DNA from: ZC4RG30 sp046047615
Lineage (GTDB): Bacteria; Pseudomonadota; Gammaproteobacteria; Steroidobacterales; Steroidobacteraceae
NCBI GenBank assembly: GCA_046047615.1
Contig: JBJOHO010000004.1
Location: 1 to 54,429, forward strand
DNA: 54,429 bases
Direction of reading: 5' to 3'
Both the position numbers and the translations under genes were made by a program. Every line of letters begins with the position of its first letter. The stretch's first letter is position 1. Below are positions 27,299 to 36,048 of this stretch, piece by piece. The notes under the pieces are model-generated. The model worked only from the letters and a program-made list of their open reading frames with translations, was not told the origin of the DNA and did no database searches.

Positions 27299-28884
27299 GC
27301 AGGCGCGGCGCAGCGGAAGTTGCGCCCGTCCTCCACATCGCCCTGGCCCGTGTAGCGCGCGTATTGCGGCCACGGGCACAGTGGCCGCGAGCGCCCCGCA
27401 AACACGCGGCTGCCCTGCGCCATCACCTGTGCCGGCGCCTGGCCTTTCTCCACCCAGGCCACCAGTGCGCCGAGGCCGTCCCACTGGTCGGTGGCCGCGC
27501 CACCCTGGCAGTGGCCCATGCCGGGCACCAGGAACAGCCGCGAGAAGTCACCGGCCGCGGCGCCATGCTCGGCCTGCAGGCGCTGCATGTAGTCGATGCT
27601 CTCATGCGGGGAGAAGATCGGGTCTGCAAGGCCATGCGCCAGCAGCAGCTTGCCGCCCCGGGCCTTGTACCGCGCCAGCGTCACGTCGTCGGCGGTGTTG
27701 AACACCCAGCTGTAGGCGTCCATGCGCGCCGGGTCGCGGTCGAAATCGAAGCGCAGGATGTCGAGTGAACGGTCTGGCGGCGTGACGAAGTAGCCCTGCA
27801 GCGCGTCCTGCATCATGGTGGCGTTGATGGCGTTGGGCCGCGATGTGGGGGAATTGCCCAGCTTCCAGGCGCGCCAGTCGTTGGCCGGGTGGCCCATGCC
27901 GGCATCCCAGGGCCAGCTGAAATACAGCGGCTCACCACGCGAGTTGCGCGCCCCGGCCATGATCCGCTGCAGCGCCTGCACCTTGGGCGCCGCGAGGCAG
28001 CCCTCGGTCACCCCGGCCTTGCACTGCAGGGCCTGCACCTGGAAGCGGCAGGCCGCAGGGTGCGAGACCAAGCCATCGGCGACGCCGTCGTCAGCGTCAC
28101 AGGCCTTGAGGATGCCCTGGCGCAGCGTTGCCAGGTCGTTGTCGGTGAGGGCCTGGCTCAGCACGGGCAGACCGTCGCTGCCGCGCGGTGCGATGGCCTG
28201 CAGGGTCTGCGTGTCCCAGGCGGCGGCGATGGTGGCCCCCTTGGACACGCGCATGGCCGGCGCCATCGCGATCACGCCGTCGAAATGTTCCGGGAAACGC
28301 TGCGTGAACATCATGCCCTGGCGGCCACCGCCCGAGCAGCCGATGAAGTAGGTGCGGTCTGCAGGGCGCCCGTAATGGCGCTGCACGATCAACTTGGCGG
28401 CGGTGGCCACGCGGTCGTGCGCGACATAGGCATTGTCGAGCCGGGCTTGCGGATCGAAACCGAAATCGGCCGTGGGGGTCTGATGGCCGGCATCGGTGCT
28501 GACCACGGCAAAGCCCTGGTTCAGTGCCGGCTCCAGCGTGGCCTGCGCACCGATGGCCGGGCGGATCACGCCGTCGTTGCCACCGCCGCCCTGGTAGAGG
28601 AAGCGGCCGTTCCACGCCAGTGGCAGCCGCAGTTCGAAGCCGATGTGGTAGGGCTTGCCATCCTGGCCGATGCGCTGGGCCATACGGCCGCTGACACGGC
28701 AGTGCGCGGCCAGTGCCGGTCCGGGCGGTGCACCCGGGGGGCCAGCCTGCAGGCGCATGCCGGCCTCGACCGGCTCGGTCTGCAGCACCATTCCTGCGTC
28801 GGCCAGCGCCGTCGGCAGGGCGCTGCAGGGCTCTGCGGCGTGTGCGGCAGCAAACAGTGGAAGGAGGGCGACGGCCATTCGCAT
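27292..28884 (-). CDS. Tannase/feruloyl esterase family protein (copy 1)
   Basis: A 530-residue exported esterase. ATG 28884 follows GGAG and opens a signal peptide (MRMAVALLPLFAAAHA). The family's CS-D-HC catalytic arrangement is visible: Ser in FIGCSGGGRQGM with adjacent Cys, Asp in AHGLADPIFS, and His-Cys in VPGMGHCQGG; the paired Cys form the disulfide that holds the triad. Members split gallate or feruloyl esters. It shares organisation and motifs with copy 2 (30339-32024), and an M20 peptidase gene lies between them. A longer in-frame start would run into the peptidase gene and is rejected. Confidence 0.9.
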   Translation of the reverse strand: MRMAVALLPLFAAAHAAEPCSALPTALADAGMVLQTEPVEAGMRLQAGPPGAPPGPALAAHCRVSGRMAQRIGQDGKPYHIGFELRLPLAWNGRFLYQGGGGNDGVIRPAIGAQATLEPALNQGFAVVSTDAGHQTPTADFGFDPQARLDNAYVAHDRVATAAKLIVQRHYGRPADRTYFIGCSGGGRQGMMFTQRFPEHFDGVIAMAPAMRVSKGATIAAAWDTQTLQAIAPRGSDGLPVLSQALTDNDLATLRQGILKACDADDGVADGLVSHPAACRFQVQALQCKAGVTEGCLAAPKVQALQRIMAGARNSRGEPLYFSWPWDAGMGHPANDWRAWKLGNSPTSRPNAINATMMQDALQGYFVTPPDRSLDILRFDFDRDPARMDAYSWVFNTADDVTLARYKARGGKLLLAHGLADPIFSPHESIDYMQRLQAEHGAAAGDFSRLFLVPGMGHCQGGAATDQWDGLGALVAWVEKGQAPAQVMAQGSRVFAGRSRPLCPWPQYARYTGQGDVEDGRNFRCAAPAQ

Positions 28885-28912
28885 CTCAAGACTCCTGCAG
28901 GCAGCGTGTGGC

Positions 28913-30316
28913 TCAGCGGGCGAGGGTGGAAAACAGATGCCGGTAGAACACCAGGGACGGCGCGAGGTTCGACAGCGGCACGCGCTCGTTGAGCCCATGC
29001 GAGTAGTCGTCCGAGTCCTTGATGAACTGTGCGCTCACGCCATAGCTCGGGATGCCGAGCGCGCGATACCACATGGAATCGCTGGCGCCGGAGGCCTGCG
29101 AGGGGAAGTGCGGGACGCCCGGCCGGGCAGCCTGCAGCGCGGCGCTGAGTGCCGCGACCACATCCTCGCGCAGCGGCGAGGCAGCCGTGGCCACCGAACC
29201 TTCGGTCACGTCGCTGAAGCGGGCTGCCGGCTCGGCAGCCACGCGCTGCAGCTCGGCCATGATCCCGGCCGGCGTATGGCCCGGGAAGATGCGGCAGTTG
29301 ATGTTCGCGGTCGCGCGCTGCGGCAGGGCGTTGGTGGCATGGCCGCCGGACAACAGCGTGGGCACGCAGGTGGTGCCGATGCGACCAACATTGGCCGGGT
29401 CCGCTCGCAGCACCGCGATCGCGGCAGCGTCGGCCGGATCGGTGGCGAAGGCACGCATCGCGGCGGCGATCTTCGGATCGGTCTGGAAGCGCGCCGCCTC
29501 GCGGAAGTAGCCACGCGTGAGGTCGTTGAGCTCCGGCGTGAAGTGGTGCGCGCCGATGCGCGCCACCGCGGCCGCGAGCTGGCTGATGGCGTTGTCGGAT
29601 CGCGGCATCGAGCTGTGGCCACCGGCGTTGGTCACTTCGATCTGGAAGTCCGCATAGGTTTTCTCCGCGCCCTGCCAGGACCAGTAGAGCGGTGTGCCGT
29701 CGGCCTCCGACAGCGTGCCGCCGCCGCCATCCACGTTGAGCACCATGTGCGCATCGGCCAGGCGCCTGGCGATGAGCTGCGAGGTCGCCATGGTCGTTTC
29801 CTCGTCGCCTGAGTAGGCGACGATGACGCTGCGGCGCGGGCGGAAGCCCTGGCGGCGCAGGTCCACCAAGGCCATGACCGCCAGTGAGGCATCGAACTTC
29901 ACGTCGCTGCTGCCGCGGCCGTAGAGGAAGCCGTTTTCGACCACCGGCGTGAACGGGTCGCGCTGCCAGTCCTCGGGCCGTGCCTCGACCACGTCCATGT
30001 GGGCAGAGATCACCAGCGGCTTGAGCGCCGGATCGCTGCCCGGCCAGGTGGCGATCAGGTAGGCCGCGTCCTGGTGCGGCACGATCTCGATGTCACGCGC
30101 CTGCCAGCCGCCCTCCTGCAGCACCTTGGCGAAGGCGCGCGCGACCTCGGCCGTCTGGTTGCCCGGGCCTTGCACCGAACGCAGGGCGATCACCTCGCGC
30201 GCCAGCGCGAGCGCCTGGGCTTCGGTGTCGGGAGGCGGCGCAGCGGCGTGCAGCGGCAGGGCCAGGGACAGCGCGAGGGCCGGCAAGGCCGCGGCGCGGG
30301 GCAGTTTGAGGTTCAT
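28913..30316 (-). CDS. M20-family metallopeptidase (secreted)
   Basis: A 467-residue zinc peptidase. A signal peptide (MNLKLPRAAALPALALSLALPLHA) precedes the catalytic domain, with metal-site motifs ISAHMDVVEA, YGRGSSDVK and SGDEE, a dimerisation domain (about 210-360) and a final LNERVPLSN segment containing a late His ligand (YSHGLNERV). Family members cut dipeptides, N-acyl amino acids or carbamates. Flanked by two tannase-like esterases, it could act on amide-linked aromatic acids, which is inference. Confidence 0.9.
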   Translation of the reverse strand: MNLKLPRAAALPALALSLALPLHAAAPPPDTEAQALALAREVIALRSVQGPGNQTAEVARAFAKVLQEGGWQARDIEIVPHQDAAYLIATWPGSDPALKPLVISAHMDVVEARPEDWQRDPFTPVVENGFLYGRGSSDVKFDASLAVMALVDLRRQGFRPRRSVIVAYSGDEETTMATSQLIARRLADAHMVLNVDGGGGTLSEADGTPLYWSWQGAEKTYADFQIEVTNAGGHSSMPRSDNAISQLAAAVARIGAHHFTPELNDLTRGYFREAARFQTDPKIAAAMRAFATDPADAAAIAVLRADPANVGRIGTTCVPTLLSGGHATNALPQRATANINCRIFPGHTPAGIMAELQRVAAEPAARFSDVTEGSVATAASPLREDVVAALSAALQAARPGVPHFPSQASGASDSMWYRALGIPSYGVSAQFIKDSDDYSHGLNERVPLSNLAPSLVFYRHLFSTLAR

Positions 30317-30338
30317 GCAGGGACTCCGGGCAGGCAGA

Positions 30339-32024
30339 TCACTGGCAGCGGAACTGGGTGGCGTCGTCCAGGCTGCCGCGGCCTGTGTGGCGCGCGACGG
30401 TCGGATAGGCGCACAGCGGTCGGGAGCGGTCGGCCGCCCAGTCGGCGGGGACCTCGGGGTTGGCCGTGCCGGCATTGCCGGGACCCCGTGCCTGCGCAGG
30501 CACGGCCTGTGGTGCGATGCCCTGCTCCACCCAGGCCACCAGTGGCGTCAGCAGGTCGAACTGGTCGGTGGCTGGGCCGCCGCGGCAGTGGTTCATGCCC
30601 GGGACCGGGAAATAGCGCGCGAAGGCATCGGCCTTGCCGCCTGCCGCTGCCTGCAGGCGCAGCAGCCACTGGCGCGTGTCTTCCGCCGAGAACACCGGAT
30701 CGCTGACACCGTGGTACAGCACCAGCTTTGCGCCGCGCTGCCCCAGCGCCGCGATGTTGCGCGGGCGTGCATGGTCCGGCGGCGACATCAACGACAGGGC
30801 GGATTCGCCGTAAGGACCGGCCGTGGCAGCAGCCCGTGGCCACAGCGTGTCGATGTCGGCCTCCAGCGCCTGCAGCGGCGCGGCCGGCGGCGAGGTGAAG
30901 ATCGTGCCGACCGCCACATTGTCGCGCGTCAGCGGACTGTTGAACTTCCATTGCGCCCAGTCGCGCCCGGCGATGCCCGTATCCCAGGGGAAGGGGCTGT
31001 AGATCATCTGGCCCTGCCGGGTGCGGACGCCGGCGTACACGGCAGCCAGCACCTGCTTCTGCGCGGCGCCCAGGCACTGCCCGTCACGGGTTGCGCCGCA
31101 GGTGGGCAGGTCGTCCAGCGAGAAGCGGGCCTGGCAGCCCCAGGTGTCCTGCACCAGGCCGTCACGGGCACCATCCAGGGCATCGCAGCGCGCCAGCACT
31201 GCAGCGGCGAGGGAAGCGCGCTCCTGCGCCGTCAGCACGGTGGCCAGTTCCTCGGCGGTGGCGCTGCGGTGCCGGGCGGCATCCGGCAGCAATGACGCCC
31301 ACTGCTGCGCCCCACGGAGTTGCGCGAAGGCGGCTTCGGGAAGGCGATAGCCGGGCGCGCCGATGAGGAAACCATCGTATTCGTTGCCCAGGCGCGCGGC
31401 GGCCACCATGGCGTGGCGTCCGCCGTTCGAACAGCCGCCGATGTACGAGCGGTCCGGTCCGCGGCCGTAGGCCACGGCGATGACGGCCTTGGCCAGGGGC
31501 GTGAGTTTCGCCGCCGCCTGGTAGCCATAGTCCAAGCGGGCCTGGGGCTCCAGGCCGAAGCTGTCGTTCTGCGCCGTGTCGTGGCCGGCATCCGCGCTGA
31601 TGACGGCAAAGCCCTGCATCAGGGCACCGGTCAGAGGGCCACCGCCCAGGGCCCCGAGGGCGGGCGCCACAACGCCGTCGAGGCCGCCGTTGCCCTGGTA
31701 GAAAAAGCGGCCATTCCAGGCCTGCGGCAACCGCATCTCAAAACCGATGGCGTAGGTCTTGCCATCCGCGCCCCGGCGCTCGTGCATCAGGCCGCGCAGC
31801 AGGCAATGCTCGGGCAGCGGCCGGTCGCCCTGGTGCAGCGCGCCCGCGGGCAGCCGCTCGGCCGACAACCAGCGCGTGTCCGCGAACGGTCCCGCCTGCT
31901 GCAGCGACTCGCAGGCCAGCAGGGCGCCTGGGCGTGCCGGTGACAGTGAGGTGGGCGGGACGCTGTGGCAGGCCGCCAGGCCCAGCAGGCTGGCGGCGAC
32001 GGCAGGGAGCATGCGTGTGGTCAT
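30339..32024 (-). CDS. Tannase/feruloyl esterase family lipoprotein (copy 2)
   Basis: A 561-residue esterase with a lipoprotein signal (LLGLAAC, lipidated Cys19). The CS-D-HC set is present: YIGGCSNGGRHAM, YHGVSDPVFS and VPGMNHCRGG. Overall layout parallels copy 1 (AWNGRFFYQGNGGLDG, ADAGHDT, LDYGYQA), so the pair are paralogues, one soluble or periplasmic and one membrane-anchored. It lies 22 bp upstream of the M20 gene in the same direction. A tandem esterase-peptidase-esterase operon is the simplest reading. Confidence 0.9.
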   Translation of the reverse strand: MTTRMLPAVAASLLGLAACHSVPPTSLSPARPGALLACESLQQAGPFADTRWLSAERLPAGALHQGDRPLPEHCLLRGLMHERRGADGKTYAIGFEMRLPQAWNGRFFYQGNGGLDGVVAPALGALGGGPLTGALMQGFAVISADAGHDTAQNDSFGLEPQARLDYGYQAAAKLTPLAKAVIAVAYGRGPDRSYIGGCSNGGRHAMVAAARLGNEYDGFLIGAPGYRLPEAAFAQLRGAQQWASLLPDAARHRSATAEELATVLTAQERASLAAAVLARCDALDGARDGLVQDTWGCQARFSLDDLPTCGATRDGQCLGAAQKQVLAAVYAGVRTRQGQMIYSPFPWDTGIAGRDWAQWKFNSPLTRDNVAVGTIFTSPPAAPLQALEADIDTLWPRAAATAGPYGESALSLMSPPDHARPRNIAALGQRGAKLVLYHGVSDPVFSAEDTRQWLLRLQAAAGGKADAFARYFPVPGMNHCRGGPATDQFDLLTPLVAWVEQGIAPQAVPAQARGPGNAGTANPEVPADWAADRSRPLCAYPTVARHTGRGSLDDATQFRCQ

Positions 32025-32038
32025 GCCTGATTGTACGG

Positions 32039-32596
32039 TCAGGTCCAGACCAAGGAAGCCTGATGGATGAGTGAGGGGGCGGCCTTCGGGTCCGTCTCCG
32101 GCACCATGCGCAGGCGCAACTCAGGGTCCGCCCTCAGGGCCGCCAGCAGGCTGGCGGGATCATCGAAGCACTGCCGGTCTTCGTCGGCGCGGGAGCGCGC
32201 GGCGATGAACTGGCCCCGGGCGGTGCGCGCGGGCACAAAGCGCTGTCCACGATGGCGTCCGCGGCGGCCGATGTAGGACGGCAGGCCTGCGGCTGGCGGC
32301 GCGCTGGCGGGCGCCGTCGCGGGTGGCAGGGGACGCAGGAAGGCCTCGAGCGCGGGATGGCGGCGGGCGAGGAACTGCAGCCCCTGCCGCAGACCCTCGC
32401 CCTCCCGCGGGTCGAGGCCCGCGGCGCGGAGCACCGCCGGCAACAGGTCCAGCGGCAGCCGGGCCTGGCCCGTCCGCCAGTGGGACACATTGGCCACGCC
32501 GCCTTTCCAGCCGGCCGCGGCCAGGCGCGCCGCCAGTTCCTGGTTCCCCAGGCCCGCGCGGTTCATCAGCGCCACCAGCCAACCGGCGTCGTTCAT
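32039..32596 (-). CDS. XRE-like helix-turn-helix regulator
   Basis: A 185-residue DNA-binding protein. Residues 1-60 form a lambda-repressor-like helical domain (MNRAGLGNQELAARL... VSHWRTGQARLPLDLLPAVLRAAGL). The C-terminal 100 residues are Pro/Arg-rich with no family I recognise (GRRGRHRGQRFVPARTARGQFIAAR). It ends 14 bp before the tannase copy 2 start, so it may head that operon and regulate it. A palindromic site just upstream suggests autoregulation. Confidence 0.78.
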   Translation of the reverse strand: MNDAGWLVALMNRAGLGNQELAARLAAAGWKGGVANVSHWRTGQARLPLDLLPAVLRAAGLDPREGEGLRQGLQFLARRHPALEAFLRPLPPATAPASAPPAAGLPSYIGRRGRHRGQRFVPARTARGQFIAARSRADEDRQCFDDPASLLAALRADPELRLRMVPETDPKAAPSLIHQASLVWT

Positions 32597-32614
32597 GCCG
32601 GATAGTCTAGCGGT

Positions 32615-32655
32615 TATCTGGTGCCAAAATAGATGAATTATCTGGCGACCAGATA
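32615..32655. promoter_or_regulatory. Operator with three TATCTGG half-sites
   Basis: TATCTGG at 32639-32645 and CCAGATA at 32649-32655 form a perfect 7-bp palindrome with a CGA spacer; a third half-site TATCTGG lies at 32615-32621, 24 bp away. They fall 19-59 bp upstream of the HTH gene start in the 67-bp gap behind the TonB receptor, in a locally AT-rich stretch. Binding by the HTH protein itself is the natural hypothesis. Confidence 0.6.
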
Positions 32656-32663
32656 TTGACGGA

Positions 32664-35060
32664 TCAGAACCGCCAGCGCGCACCCAACCAGGCCCCGCGC
32701 GGCGGTCCGGCACCAAGGAAACGCGGGTCCTCGAAGTCCGCGAACACCTCGTCCGGCTCGCCCAGCAGGCCGAAGGTCTCGTAGTCCTGGTCCAGCAGGT
32801 TCTCGATGCGCGCGAACACCACCACGCCCGCGCCCGCGTCGAACTGGGCGCGGAGGTTGACCAGGGCATAGGCATCGGTACGGCCCAGCACGTTGATCTC
32901 GTCCCCCCGCAGGTAGACGCCGGAGCGGTACTGCAGGTCTGCCCCAAGCTGCCAGCGGGCCGACGCGCGCCAGTCCAGCAGCAGCTTTGCCTGATGCCGC
33001 GGCATGCCGGGGATCGTGTCGCCGGACAGCACCTGCAACTTGTCTTGGCCTGCCACGCGCGCGGCCCCGGAATAGTCGGCCGCGTCATCGCCGAACAAGG
33101 GGTGGTTCGGGCTGTTGACCACGAAGGACTCGCGGAAACGTGCATCCAGGCCGCTGTAATCCAGACGCCAGGACCAATGGCCCCGCTGCTGGCCCAGTTC
33201 GATCTCGATGCCCTGGCGCCGCGTGTCGGCGACGTTGTCGAAGAAGCCGACGTTGCCCTGCGGGCCGCCGGTGGTCTGGAACAGGATGTCGTCACGGTTC
33301 ACCGTACGGAACAGGCCGACATGCCACTCGAGGCCGCCGGCGCTGCCGCCGCGCACCCCCAGTTCCAGCGTGCGCGCCACCACTTCATCCAGCGGCGGAT
33401 CGGCCAGGAAGGCGTTGGGCAGGCTGCAGGGTGCGTCCTCGTCGGCGCAGGCCAGCTCCACGGCAGTGGGGGTGCGACTGGCTTGCGCCAGACTGGCGTA
33501 GGCCTGCCAACCGCGGTCGCTGCGGAAGCTCAAGCCTGCCGACGGGTTCAGACGGCCGAAGCGGTGGCGGCCGTTGAGCTCCGGGCTCTGGCCGCTGCGA
33601 TCCTGCAGCTCGATGGTCGTCTGGTCGTAGCGGCCGGCCACGTGCAGCGCCAGCTGGGGCGTGAGGTCGAGCGTGTTGGCAGCGTAGAGGCTCCAGGTGG
33701 CGACGTCGCTGTCCACTGCGGTGGCGAACTCGTCGGCGTAAAGTCCGGTCCGGTTCGTTGAGCGGTCGTCCAGCAGGCGGGCCACCTCGACCTGCGCGTC
33801 GAAGGCAGTGTGGCCGTCAACCCAGGCCCCACCCAGCAGGAACTGGTTCGTCCTGCCCCCGCCCAGCTCAAGGGCGTGCGTGACCTGCGCGGAAGCGCCG
33901 TGGTTGCGCTGGCGCCGCAGGCCCAGGTTGTTGACAGCGTCGAGCTCCGCGTCGTCGAGTTCCGCCTCCAAGGCCTGGCCTGACGCGTCCCGCACCAGCT
34001 CGATGCCGGCATCGATGCCGTCGGTACACGCGCCATCGCCATCCACGTCCGAAAAATCCTCCTCGACCAGGAATTCGTCGTCGCCGAACGCGCATTCCTC
34101 GAACACGGTGCCGTCGCCGTTGAAGGTGCGGGTGCGCAGTTCGCGGTGGAACAGCGTGCCGCTCAGTCGCAGGCCGGTTCCCAAGGTCTTCTGCCCCTCG
34201 GCGATCAGCAGCGTCATGCCGTTGTCGGTGATGTCCGGGTGGGTGAAGACCGCCGCGCGGTCGCTGGCCAGCAGTTCCACCGGTGTTGCGCCGTTGCCGC
34301 GCAGGTGGCTGTCGGCATGGGCCAGCGAAAGATCGAAGCGGTCCTCGCCGTTGCGGTAGCTGAGCGCGCCGAAGCCGCGCAGCGCATGCGAGGCCGAGTA
34401 GTCGCGCCAGCCGTCTTCCGAGAAATGGTCCAGCAGGGCATACGCGCCCCAGCGGCCGTTGTTGAGGCCGTACTGCAGGGCGCTGCTGCTGCGGCCGAAG
34501 CTGCCCTGCGAGGTCTCGACGCTGCCGCCGGTGAAGTCGAAGCCGTTCTTCAGGCGCAGCGACAGCGCGCCGGCCAGGGAATTGAGGCCGAAGACCGGCT
34601 GCGTGCCGGAGATCATCTGCACGCCCTGCAGCGCCGAGAGCGGCAGCAGGTCCCAGTTCACGGTGTCGCCGAAGGTCTCGTTGAGGCGCACGCCGTTGGC
34701 ATACACCGACAGGCCCTGGGCCAGGCCCAGCAGCGGCGAGGCGGTCTGGCCGCGGAAGTTCAGGTCCGGCTGCAGCGGATTGTTCTGCGCATGGTTGATG
34801 TGCACGCTGCCGAAGCCGCGGTCGAGCAGGTCGGACAGGTCCAGCACCTGGCGCTGCGCGATCTCGGCCGCATCGACCGTCTGCACGCGGGCCGGGACGC
34901 GGTCGCGCGCCAGCGCCCAACCGTAAGGGGCGGTGATGACCACTTCTTCGAGCTGCTCTTCCGCGGCGGCGCCCGTTCCCGGTGTGGCGGCCCGGGCCGT
35001 GGTGATGAGCAGAAGCGTGGTTGCACAGGCCGCGAGGGCCGGAGAGGGGAGCTTTTTCAT
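32664..35060 (-). CDS. TonB-dependent outer-membrane receptor
   Basis: A 798-residue receptor. ATG 35060 opens a signal peptide (MKKLPSPALAACATTLLLITTARA); a TonB-box-like EEVVITAPY, a plug (about 45-160, with INHAQNNPLQPDLNFRG and GVQMISGTQPVFGLNSLAGALSLRLKNG) and a barrel ending in the canonical terminal Phe (WLGARWRF) follow. The plug resembles receptors of the FecA/CirA group. An acidic insert encoded around 34000-34100 contains DVDGDGACTDG, an EF-hand-like loop that may bind calcium on the cell surface. It precedes the HTH/tannase genes in the same direction. Confidence 0.92.
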   Translation of the reverse strand: MKKLPSPALAACATTLLLITTARAATPGTGAAAEEQLEEVVITAPYGWALARDRVPARVQTVDAAEIAQRQVLDLSDLLDRGFGSVHINHAQNNPLQPDLNFRGQTASPLLGLAQGLSVYANGVRLNETFGDTVNWDLLPLSALQGVQMISGTQPVFGLNSLAGALSLRLKNGFDFTGGSVETSQGSFGRSSSALQYGLNNGRWGAYALLDHFSEDGWRDYSASHALRGFGALSYRNGEDRFDLSLAHADSHLRGNGATPVELLASDRAAVFTHPDITDNGMTLLIAEGQKTLGTGLRLSGTLFHRELRTRTFNGDGTVFEECAFGDDEFLVEEDFSDVDGDGACTDGIDAGIELVRDASGQALEAELDDAELDAVNNLGLRRQRNHGASAQVTHALELGGGRTNQFLLGGAWVDGHTAFDAQVEVARLLDDRSTNRTGLYADEFATAVDSDVATWSLYAANTLDLTPQLALHVAGRYDQTTIELQDRSGQSPELNGRHRFGRLNPSAGLSFRSDRGWQAYASLAQASRTPTAVELACADEDAPCSLPNAFLADPPLDEVVARTLELGVRGGSAGGLEWHVGLFRTVNRDDILFQTTGGPQGNVGFFDNVADTRRQGIEIELGQQRGHWSWRLDYSGLDARFRESFVVNSPNHPLFGDDAADYSGAARVAGQDKLQVLSGDTIPGMPRHQAKLLLDWRASARWQLGADLQYRSGVYLRGDEINVLGRTDAYALVNLRAQFDAGAGVVVFARIENLLDQDYETFGLLGEPDEVFADFEDPRFLGAGPPRGAWLGARWRF

Positions 35061-35117
35061 GCGCGGAGTGTGTGCGCGGGCAGCCGCAGTCACCAGTCGT
35101 GGCGCTCCCGTTGCGGC

Positions 35118-35132
35118 CGGGAAGAATTCCCG
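35118..35132. promoter_or_regulatory. Inverted repeat in the divergent receptor/kinase promoter region
   Basis: CGGGAA-GAA-TTCCCG lies in the 97-bp gap between the divergently transcribed TonB receptor and sensor kinase genes. It is a possible operator for the downstream response regulator, but the evidence is only the symmetry. Confidence 0.3.
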
Positions 35133-35157
35133 ATCGGCGGCGCCGTAAGATCGCCGC

Positions 35158-36048
35158 ATGAACCGCTCACCGTGGTGGGGCCTGTCAGGGGCGGCGCTGC
35201 TGGCGCTTGCGGCAGCCTTGGTCGCCACCTGGCTGGAATTTGCTGAACGCCTGCACTTGGCCAGCCGCCGCTGGGAACACCTGCAGTTGGATGAATGGCT
35301 GGTGGCCCTGTGGGTGTTCGCCGCCAGTCTGGTGGTCCTGTATGCCCGGCGCCACGCGCAGCTGCAGGCGGCGATGGCCGACAACCGGCGCCTGAGGCGG
35401 GCCACGCTGGCACTGCAGGAGGACGAGCGCCGCCACCTCGCACGCGAGCTGCACGACGAGCTGGGGCAGGTGCTCAACGCCCTGAGGCTGGAGGCGCTGG
35501 CCCTGGAAGAGTTGCCGGGACCGGCAGGCGAGGCGGGGTTGCGCATCGGCGCGCAGTCCGCACAGGCCTATGCGGCGGTGCGCGACCTCATGCACCGTCT
35601 GCGGCCGGCGGCTTTGGACGAGCTCGGCCTGGTCGCGGCGCTGGAAGCCTGCATGGACGTCTGGCGACGCGCGGCACCCGCACTGCAGCTGCGCCTGTCG
35701 GTGGCCGGTGAACTGGAGGGGCTGGACGAAGCGGTCAATCTCGCCATCTACCGCCTCGTGCAGGAGGCTCTCACCAATGCCCTGCGCCATGCCCGGGCCA
35801 CGCGTGTGGAGATTGACCTGACCCGTGGGCCGGCCGCCGCCGAGGTGCTGCTTGAGATCCGCGACGACGGCGTGGGCGTACCGGACGGACGCCCGCCAAC
35901 CTGCGGCTTCGGCATCGCCGGCATGCGCGAGCGCATCGAGCTGCTGGGGGGGCGGTTCAGCTGGCAGGGGCGTCCCGGGGCCGGCGTTACGGTCCGCGCC
36001 GAGATTCCCTTGGACGCCGCCACGCACCCCGCGGAGGCACGCCCGTGA
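35158..36048 (+). CDS. Sensor histidine kinase, NarX/UhpB (HisKA_3) type
   Basis: A 296-residue membrane kinase. Two transmembrane segments (about 6-24 and 47-63) enclose a short periplasmic loop of about 20 residues, so it is unlikely to bind a large ligand outside. A coiled segment leads to the HisKA_3 box with phospho-accepting His in RRHLARELHDELGQVL. The HATPase domain follows (NLAIYRLVQEALTNALRHA, RDDGVGV, GFGIAGMRERIELLGG). It overlaps the response regulator gene by 4 bp (GTGA). Confidence 0.92.
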   Translation: MNRSPWWGLSGAALLALAAALVATWLEFAERLHLASRRWEHLQLDEWLVALWVFAASLVVLYARRHAQLQAAMADNRRLRRATLALQEDERRHLARELHDELGQVLNALRLEALALEELPGPAGEAGLRIGAQSAQAYAAVRDLMHRLRPAALDELGLVAALEACMDVWRRAAPALQLRLSVAGELEGLDEAVNLAIYRLVQEALTNALRHARATRVEIDLTRGPAAAEVLLEIRDDGVGVPDGRPPTCGFGIAGMRERIELLGGRFSWQGRPGAGVTVRAEIPLDAATHPAEARP

